Assembly: GCA_910587255.1 (NCBI GenBank)
Contig: CAJUKT010000005.1
Coordinates: 1-64,000, forward strand
DNA from: an uncultured Oscillospiraceae bacterium
GTDB taxonomy: Bacteria > Bacillota > Clostridia > Oscillospirales > Oscillospiraceae
DNA: 64,000 bases
Direction of reading: 5' to 3'
The notes beneath the pieces are model-generated. The model was given only the letters and a program-made list of their open reading frames with translations, searched no databases and was not told the origin of the DNA. The translations under genes and the position numbers were made by a program. Position 1 is the stretch's first letter. Each line of letters starts with the position of its first letter. Below are positions 58,445 to 64,000 of the stretch, one piece after another.

Positions 58445-59170
58445 ATGGAAAAGGCCATCATCGGCAAGAAGGTGGGTATGACCCAGATCTTCGACGAAGC
58501 CGGTAAGGTCATCCCGGTCACCGTCATTCAGGCGGGCCCCTGCACCGTGGTGCAGAAGAAGACCGAGGAAAAGGACGGCTACACCGCCGTCCAGCTGGGA
58601 TTTGAAGAGGTCCCGGAGCGCAAGCTGTCCAAGCCCGAGGCGGGCCACAGCAAGAAGGCCGGCAAGTGCCTGCGGGTGCTCAAGGAGTTCAAGCTGGACA
58701 AGGCCGCCGAGCTCAACGTGGGCGACCAGCTCACCGCCACCGTGTTCGCCCCCGGCGACCGGGTGGACATCACCGGCATCAGCAAGGGCCACGGCTACCA
58801 GGGCGCTGTCAAGCGCTGCGGCGGCCATGTGCAGAAGAACAGCCACGGCGGCGGCCCCGTCCACCGCCACTCCGGCTCCATGGGCTCCAGCACCGACCCC
58901 TCCCGCATCTTTAAGGGGCACAACGGCGCGGGCCAGATGGGTAACGAGCAGGTCACCGTCATGAACCTGGACGTGGTCCAGGTGGATGAGGAGCTGGGCG
59001 TCATCGCCGTGCGCGGCGCGGTGCCCGGTCCCCGCGGCGGCGTGGTGGCCCTGCGCTCCAGCGCCAAGAAGCTGGCCGTGAAGCACACCGCCGAGGCCGC
59101 CGGGCGCGTCAATCCCCAGAAGCAGTCCGCCCGTGTCAACCCGCAGAAGGCCTCTGCGCGTAACAAGTGA
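58445..59170 (+). CDS. rplC: 50S ribosomal protein L3 with a repetitive C-terminal tail
   Basis: 241 residues, about 30 longer than usual. Standard blocks: GKKVGMTQIFDEAGKVIPVT, ISKGHGYQGAVKRCGG and HRHSGSMGSSTDPSRIFKG (Gln/Gly loop to the peptidyl transferase centre). The tail repeats RVNPQK-SAR (GRVNPQKQSARVNPQKASAR). ATG 58445 follows AAGGAGG. Confidence 0.97.
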   Translation: MEKAIIGKKVGMTQIFDEAGKVIPVTVIQAGPCTVVQKKTEEKDGYTAVQLGFEEVPERKLSKPEAGHSKKAGKCLRVLKEFKLDKAAELNVGDQLTATVFAPGDRVDITGISKGHGYQGAVKRCGGHVQKNSHGGGPVHRHSGSMGSSTDPSRIFKGHNGAGQMGNEQVTVMNLDVVQVDEELGVIAVRGAVPGPRGGVVALRSSAKKLAVKHTAEAAGRVNPQKQSARVNPQKASARNK

Positions 59171-59188
59171 GAAAGGAGAGAATGACAA

Positions 59189-59803
59189 ATGCCTAAAGCG
59201 AACCTTTATGATATGGCCGGTAAGCAGATCGGCGAGGTCGAGCTCTCCGAGGCTGTCTTCGGCATCGAGCCCAACCAGTCCGTGGTCCACGACGTGGTTA
59301 AGAACCACCTGGCCAACTGCCGTCAGGGCACCCAGAGCAGCCTGACCCGGGCCGAGGTGTCCGGCGGCGGCAAGAAGCCCTGGCGCCAGAAGGGCACCGG
59401 CCGCGCCCGCCAGGGCTCCACCCGCGCCCCCCAGTGGACCCACGGCGGCATCGTGTTCGCCCCCAAGCCCCGCACCTACCGCTACACCCTGAACAAGAAG
59501 GTGCGCCGCCTGGCGCTGAAGTCCGCGCTGAGCGCCAAGGCCGCCGCCGGAAACGTGCTGGTGGTTGACAAGCTGGAGATGGGCGAGATCAAGACCAAGA
59601 CCTTCCAGAGCTTCCTGAATACCGTGGAGTCCAAGAAGGCCGTGGTGGTCACCGGCTGCCCCAACGTGGTCAAGTCCGCCCGGAACATCCCCGGCGTGGT
59701 GACCAGCCCCGCCGCCCTCATCAACGTCTACGACATTGTCAACGCCAACCAGGTTATCATCGACCGGGGGGCGCTGGCCGCCATCGAGGAGGTGTTCGCC
59801 TGA
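59189..59803 (+). CDS. rplD: 50S ribosomal protein L4
   Basis: 204 residues: [20 protein letters not shown] in the exit-tunnel loop, [21 protein letters not shown]4 regulates the S10 operon in some bacteria. Its stop overlaps the rplW start (TGATG). Confidence 0.97.
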   Translation: MPKANLYDMAGKQIGEVELSEAVFGIEPNQSVVHDVVKNHLANCRQGTQSSLTRAEVSGGGKKPWRQKGTGRARQGSTRAPQWTHGGIVFAPKPRTYRYTLNKKVRRLALKSALSAKAAAGNVLVVDKLEMGEIKTKTFQSFLNTVESKKAVVVTGCPNVVKSARNIPGVVTSPAALINVYDIVNANQVIIDRGALAAIEEVFA

Positions 59804-60099
59804 TGAAGACCGCATACGACATCATCAAGCGCCCCATCATCACCGAGCAGTCCATGGCCGCCGCCACCGAGAAGAAGTACACCTTCGAGGTGGCCAAGGA
59901 CGCCAACAAGATTGAGATCGCCAAAGCCTGCGAGGAGATCTTCGGCGTGAAGGTGGCCAAGGTCAATACCCTGAACATGCAGGGCAAGGTCAAGCGCATG
60001 GGCCGCTATCCCGAGGGGCGCCGCCCCAGCTGGAAGAAGGCCATGGTCACCCTGACCGCCGATTCCAAGACCATCGAGTTCTTCGAAGGCATGGTGTAA
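59803..60099 (+). CDS. rplW: 50S ribosomal protein L23
   Basis: 98 residues: [41 protein letters not shown]23 forms part of the docking site for trigger factor and SRP at the tunnel exit. Confidence 0.97.
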   Translation: MKTAYDIIKRPIITEQSMAAATEKKYTFEVAKDANKIEIAKACEEIFGVKVAKVNTLNMQGKVKRMGRYPEGRRPSWKKAMVTLTADSKTIEFFEGMV

Positions 60100-60114
60100 G
60101 GAGGAGATTAGAGA

Positions 60115-60948
60115 ATGGCTATCAAGACTTATAAGCCCACAACGCCCTCCCGCCGCCACATGACCGTGTCCGCCTTCGAGGGCATCGACAAGAAGGCCAA
60201 GCCGGAGCGTTCGCTGCTGGAGAGCCTGAAGAAGCACGCCGGCCGCAACAGCTACGGCCGCATCACCGTGCGCCACCGCGGCGGCGGCAACAAGAAGAAG
60301 TACCGCATCATCGACTTTAAGCGGGACAAGGCGGGCAAGGCCACTGTGATTAACCTCCAGTACGACCCCAACCGCTCCGCCAACATCGCTCTCATTGAGT
60401 ACGAGGACGGCGAGCGCCGCTATATCCTGGCCCCCGTGGGGCTCAAGGCCGGCCACGCCATTATGACCGGCTCCGGCGCGGATATCCTGCCCGGCAACGC
60501 CCTGCCCATCGCGGAGATCCCCGTGGGCGAGACCATCCACTGCATTGAGCTCTACCCCGGCAAGGGCGCGCAGCTGGTGCGCTCCGCCGGCACCGCCGCC
60601 CAGCTGATGGCCAAGGAGAACGGCATGGCCCAGGTCCGCCTGCCCTCCGGCGAGGTCCGGCTGGTGCGGGAGAACTGCCAGGCCACCATCGGCCAGGTGG
60701 GCAACACCGATTGGGCCAACATCCACATCGGCAAGGCCGGCCGCAGGCGCCACATGGGCTGGCGGCCCACCGTGCGCGGCAGCGTGATGAACCCCAACGA
60801 CCACCCCCACGGCGGCGGCGAGGGCAAGAGCCCCGTGGGCCGGCCCGGCCCTGTGACCCCCTGGGGCAAGCCCGCCCTGGGTTACAAGACCCGCAAGAAG
60901 AAGAACCGCACCGACAAGTTCATTGTCCGGCGCCGCAACGGCAAGTAA
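60115..60948 (+). CDS. rplB: 50S ribosomal protein L2
   Basis: 277 residues: [40 protein letters not shown], then the conserved HPHGGGEGK with the His near the peptidyl transferase centre, and a basic tail. Confidence 0.98.
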   Translation: MAIKTYKPTTPSRRHMTVSAFEGIDKKAKPERSLLESLKKHAGRNSYGRITVRHRGGGNKKKYRIIDFKRDKAGKATVINLQYDPNRSANIALIEYEDGERRYILAPVGLKAGHAIMTGSGADILPGNALPIAEIPVGETIHCIELYPGKGAQLVRSAGTAAQLMAKENGMAQVRLPSGEVRLVRENCQATIGQVGNTDWANIHIGKAGRRRHMGWRPTVRGSVMNPNDHPHGGGEGKSPVGRPGPVTPWGKPALGYKTRKKKNRTDKFIVRRRNGK

Positions 60949-60964
60949 GGAGGGAGTGTAACAG

Positions 60965-61237
60965 ATGAGCAGAAGCATCAAGAAGGGCCCGTTTTGCGCT
61001 CCCGAGCTGCTGAAGCGCGTGGATGAGCTGAACAAGAAGAACGAGAAGAAGGTCCTCAAGACCTGGAGCCGCGCCTCCACCATCTTCCCCTCCTTCGTGG
61101 GCCACACCATCGCCGTCCATGACGGCCGCAAGCATGTGCCCGTCTACGTCACCGAGGACATGGTGGGCCATAAGCTGGGCGAATTCGCCCCCACCCGCAC
61201 CTTCAAGGGCCACGCGGGCAGCAAGACCGGTAAGTAA
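60965..61237 (+). CDS. rpsS: 30S ribosomal protein S19
   Basis: 90 residues: [55 protein letters not shown]. Confidence 0.98.
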   Translation: MSRSIKKGPFCAPELLKRVDELNKKNEKKVLKTWSRASTIFPSFVGHTIAVHDGRKHVPVYVTEDMVGHKLGEFAPTRTFKGHAGSKTGK

Positions 61238-61252
61238 GGGAGGAGAGAGACA

Positions 61253-61585
61253 ATGGAAGCGAAAGCGACACTGAGATACATCCGTATCTCTCCCCGCAAG
61301 GTGGGCATCCTGTGCGACCAGATCCGCGGCAAGAGCGTCAAGGACGCCGAGGCCGTGCTGGCCCTGATCCCCAAGGCGGCCTCCGACCCCCTGGCCAAGC
61401 TGGTTCACTCCGCTGCGGCCAACGCCGAGAACAACCACGGCATGGATCCCGAGAAGCTCTATGTGGCCGAGGCCTTTGCCTGCCCCGGGCCCATCATCAA
61501 GCGGTACCGTCCCGCGTCCAAGGGCCGCGCCCACCACATCATGAAGCGGACTTCTCACATGACCGTCGTGGTCAAAGAGCGCTGA
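61253..61585 (+). CDS. rplV: 50S ribosomal protein L22
   Basis: 110 residues: ATLRYIRISPRKVGILCDQI, SAAANAENNHGMDPEKLYVA and the tunnel hairpin RYRPASKGRAHHIMKRTSHM. Confidence 0.97.
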   Translation: MEAKATLRYIRISPRKVGILCDQIRGKSVKDAEAVLALIPKAASDPLAKLVHSAAANAENNHGMDPEKLYVAEAFACPGPIIKRYRPASKGRAHHIMKRTSHMTVVVKER

Positions 61586-61603
61586 AAAGGAGGTCGAGAA
61601 TAA

Positions 61604-62455
61604 ATGGGACAGAAAGTGAATCCCCACGGCCTGCGCGTGGGCGTCATCAAAGACTGGGACTCCCGCTGGTACGCCCGTGACGAAAAGGTGGGCGACCTCC
61701 TGGTGGAGGACTACAACCTCCGTAAGGAGCTGAAGAAGAAGCTGTACGCCGCCGGTGTGCCCAAGATTGAGATCGAGCGTGACAGCGGCGCCAACGGCAA
61801 AGTGCGCATCTATGTGCACTGCGCCCGTCCCGGCATCGTCATCGGCAAGGGCGGCGAGGAGATCGAGAAGCTGCGCGTGGAGCTGGAGAAGAAGCTGGGC
61901 AAGAGCGTGGCGCTGAACATCGTCGAGGTCAAGAACGTGGACACCAACGCCCAGCTGGTGGCGGAGAACATCGCCCAGCAGCTGGAGAAGCGCATTGCGT
62001 TCCGCCGGGCCATGAAGAACGCCATGGGCCGCGCCATGCGCATGGGCGCCCTGGGCATCAAGGTCCAGGTGTCCGGCCGCCTCAACGGTGCCGAGATCGC
62101 CCGCACCGAGCATTACCACGACGGCACCATTCCCCTGCAAACCATCCGCGCCGACATTGAGTACGGCTTTGCCGAGGCCCACACTACCTATGGCCGGCTG
62201 GGCGTGAAGGTGTGGATTTACAAGGGCGAGGTGCTCACCCAGACCCTGCGCACCACCCCCCGCACCATTGACACCAAGAACTACAAAGAGCGCGAGCAGC
62301 GGCCCCGCCGCCGCGACGGCGACCGCAGGGGCGGCTTCAACCGCCAGGGCGGCGACCGCAGGCAGGGCGGCTTCAACCGCGACCGTCAGGGCGGCCCCCG
62401 CCCCAGCGGCCCCCGTCCCTCCGCTCCCGCTCCTAAGGAAGGAGGCGCCCAGTAA
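61604..62455 (+). CDS. rpsC: 30S ribosomal protein S3 with an RG-rich C-terminal extension
   Basis: 283 residues, about 60 more than typical. KH domain with [20 protein letters not shown], and [37 protein letters not shown]. From about 228 a low-complexity tail follows: [20 protein letters not shown], then [12 protein letters not shown], then [11 protein letters not shown]. The tail would project from the mRNA entry side. The stop overlaps the rplP start (TAATG). Confidence 0.97.
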   Translation: MGQKVNPHGLRVGVIKDWDSRWYARDEKVGDLLVEDYNLRKELKKKLYAAGVPKIEIERDSGANGKVRIYVHCARPGIVIGKGGEEIEKLRVELEKKLGKSVALNIVEVKNVDTNAQLVAENIAQQLEKRIAFRRAMKNAMGRAMRMGALGIKVQVSGRLNGAEIARTEHYHDGTIPLQTIRADIEYGFAEAHTTYGRLGVKVWIYKGEVLTQTLRTTPRTIDTKNYKEREQRPRRRDGDRRGGFNRQGGDRRQGGFNRDRQGGPRPSGPRPSAPAPKEGGAQ

Positions 62456-62883
62456 TGCTGCTGCCTAAGAGAGTAAAGTACCGCCGCGTCCACCGCGGCC
62501 GCATGACCGGCACCGCCAGCCGCGGCAATAAGGTCGCTTACGGCGAGTGGGGCCTCCAGGCCGCCGAGCCCGCCTGGATCACCGGCAACCAGATCGAGGC
62601 CGCCCGTGTGGCCATGACCCGCCACACCAAGCGCGGCGGCAAGGTCTGGATCAAGATCTTCCCCGATAAGCCCATCACCAAAAAGGCGCTTGGCACCCGT
62701 ATGGGTTCCGGTAAGGGCGCGCCCGAGGGGTGGGTGGCCGTGGTGAAGCCCGGCCGCGTCATGTTCGAGATCGCCGGCGTCTCCGAGGAGGTCGCCCGGG
62801 AGGCTCTGCGCCTGGCAGGCCACAAGCTGCCCATCAAGTGCAAGATCGTCAAGAAAGAGACCGAGGAGAAGGGTGGTGAGTGA
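62455..62883 (+). CDS. rplP: 50S ribosomal protein L16
   Basis: 142 residues: [40 protein letters not shown] and [20 protein letters not shown] with the conserved Arg/Met loop near the P site. Confidence 0.98.
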   Translation: MLLPKRVKYRRVHRGRMTGTASRGNKVAYGEWGLQAAEPAWITGNQIEAARVAMTRHTKRGGKVWIKIFPDKPITKKALGTRMGSGKGAPEGWVAVVKPGRVMFEIAGVSEEVAREALRLAGHKLPIKCKIVKKETEEKGGE

Positions 62884-62885
62884 AG

Positions 62886-63077
62886 ATGAAGGCAAACGAA
62901 GTGCGCAAGCTGAGCGCGGCTGAGCTGGACGCCAAGCTGGTGGAGCTGAAGAAGGATCTGTTCAACCTCCGTCTTCAGCACGCCACCAATCAGCTCGACA
63001 ACCCCATCCGCATCGCGGAGGTCAAAAAGGACATTGCCCGCGTGAAAACCATCCTGCGTGAGCAGCAGGGCCGATAA
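62886..63077 (+). CDS. rpmC: 50S ribosomal protein L29
   Basis: 63 residues: [43 protein letters not shown] 62886 matches the usual MKA start; GTG 62880 overlaps the rplP stop. Confidence 0.95.
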   Translation: MKANEVRKLSAAELDAKLVELKKDLFNLRLQHATNQLDNPIRIAEVKKDIARVKTILREQQGR

Positions 63078-63090
63078 GGAGGAGTAAACG

Positions 63091-63354
63091 ATGAGTGAAG
63101 TGAGAGCCTCTTCTCGTAAAACCAGAGTCGGCCTGGTGGTTTCGGACAAGATGGATAAGACCGTTGTGGTCGCCATCGCCGACCGCGTGGCCCACCCTCT
63201 GTACAAGAAGATTGTAAAGCGGACCTACAAGCTGAAGGCCCATGACGAGAACAACCAGTGCGGCGTGGGCGACCGCGTGCGCGTGATGGAGACCCGCCCC
63301 CTGTCCAAGGACAAGCGCTGGCGCGTGGTTGAAATCATCGAGAAGGCGAAGTAA
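63091..63354 (+). CDS. rpsQ: 30S ribosomal protein S17
   Basis: 87 residues: [60 protein letters not shown]. Confidence 0.97.
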   Translation: MSEVRASSRKTRVGLVVSDKMDKTVVVAIADRVAHPLYKKIVKRTYKLKAHDENNQCGVGDRVRVMETRPLSKDKRWRVVEIIEKAK

Positions 63355-63368
63355 AAGGAGGTGCCAGT

Positions 63369-63737
63369 ATGATCCAAGAAGAAAGCTATCTGAAGGTGGC
63401 CGATAATACCGGCGCCAAGGAGATCAAGACCATCCGCGTGCTGGGCGGGTCCCGCCGCAGGTTTGGCAACATCGGCGATGTCGTCGTGGCCTCCGTGCGC
63501 AAGGCCGCTCCCGGCGGCCAGGTGAAAAAGGGCGAGGTGGTCAAGGCCGTTATCGTCCGCTCCGCCCGGGGCGTGCGCCGCGCCGACGGCAGCTACGTCC
63601 GCTTTGACGACAACGCCGCCGTCCTCATCCGCGAGGACAAGAACCCCCGGGGCACCCGTATCTTTGGCCCGGTGGCCCGTGAGCTGCGCGACAAGGATTA
63701 TATGAAGATCCTGTCCCTGGCTCCCGAAGTGCTGTAA
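63369..63737 (+). CDS. rplN: 50S ribosomal protein L14
   Basis: 122 residues: [60 protein letters not shown]. Confidence 0.98.
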   Translation: MIQEESYLKVADNTGAKEIKTIRVLGGSRRRFGNIGDVVVASVRKAAPGGQVKKGEVVKAVIVRSARGVRRADGSYVRFDDNAAVLIREDKNPRGTRIFGPVARELRDKDYMKILSLAPEVL

Positions 63738-63751
63738 GGGGGGAGCGAGGT

Positions 63752-64000
63752 ATGAGTATGAACGTAAAGAAGAACGACACCGTGGTCGTCCTGTCCGGCA
63801 AGGACAAGGGCAAGCAGGGCAAGGTTCTGTCTGTGGACCCCAAGGGCGGCAAGGTCGTGGTGGAGAAGGTCAACGTGGCCTCCAAGCACCAGAAGCCCCG
63901 CCAGCAGGGCCAGGAGGGCGGCATCATCCAGAAGGAGACCCCCATCTACGCCTGCAAGGTGATGACCGTGTGCCCCAAGTGCAATAAGCCCACCCGCCCC
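63752..64000 (+). CDS. rplX: 50S ribosomal protein L24, N-terminal part
   Basis: 83 residues are visible before the window ends: [20 protein letters not shown], the KOW motif, then [20 protein letters not shown], including a C-x2-C pair. ATG 63752 follows GGGGGAGCGAGG; a second ATG at 63758 is possible. The gene runs off the right edge. Confidence 0.95.
   Translation, partial: MSMNVKKNDTVVVLSGKDKGKQGKVLSVDPKGGKVVVEKVNVASKHQKPRQQGQEGGIIQKETPIYACKVMTVCPKCNKPTRP

Overview
The window reads as chromosomal DNA of a GC-rich, endospore-forming member of the Clostridia, most like the Oscillospirales (Flavonifractor/Lawsonibacter-type relatives). This is inferred from high GC, SpoIID, Spo0A boxes, T-box control, Firmicutes-style str and S10 operons, lipoprotein-linked CUT1 transporters and the absence of outer-membrane genes. 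A perfect 16-bp parS site (47119-47134) argues that the segment lies near the replication origin. No rRNA, tRNA or CRISPR array was seen; the one RNA gene is tmRNA.

Layout. 1-1.5 kb: the end of an exopolysaccharide cluster (sugar transferase, glycosyltransferase). 1.5-7.7 kb: a ZIP metal transporter and a LysR regulator facing away from a phosphorelay operon (seven-TM hybrid histidine kinase, response regulator, CheX-like phosphatase, CheY-like regulator). 7.9-10.2 kb: a lipoprotein with SLH, flavodoxin and cyclophilin-like domains plus a CMD-cupin protein. 10.2-19.7 kb: a sialic acid island (SGNH hydrolase and DUF624 on one strand; AGE epimerase, ABC binding protein and two permeases, NanQ-like protein and N-acetylneuraminate lyase on the other), then a DUF2264 protein. 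19.8-28.0 kb: a second island of similar plan, GDPD-DUF624-membrane protein facing a UgpB-like ABC transporter, a PHP phosphoesterase and a lipoprotein. Neither transporter carries its own ATPase.

28.1-34.5 kb: two tandem MgtC proteins behind a structured leader, tmRNA-cyclophilin-SmpB, glutamate racemase, DUF1934 and a MATE exporter. 34.5-39.6 kb: str operon (L7Ae-like, rpsL, rpsG, fusA, tuf). 39.7-57.3 kb: an insertion between str and S10 holding azlCD, a lipid kinase, an LtaS-like enzyme, SpoIID, citrate synthase, parS, a BlaR1/BlaI pair with a large extra sensor domain, cysE-cysS under a T-box, a degenerate histidine-kinase-like ATPase with three Spo0A boxes just downstream of its promoter, an orphan integrase and proS. 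57.5-64 kb: S10 operon from rpsJ into rplX, preceded by a structured leader with an attenuator-like hairpin.

Three families of short non-coding repeats are scattered through the window. Two (R1, R2) are palindromic, MITE-like elements with 19-20 bp terminal inverted repeats. The third (R3) is about 125-185 bp with a covarying stem; it has replaced the 3' ends of two genes, giving L7Ae-like protein and serine acetyltransferase the same AVVSSADGA tail. Strong sigma-A-type promoters (mostly 17-bp spacers) and intrinsic terminators could be placed for most operons and were used to choose several start codons.
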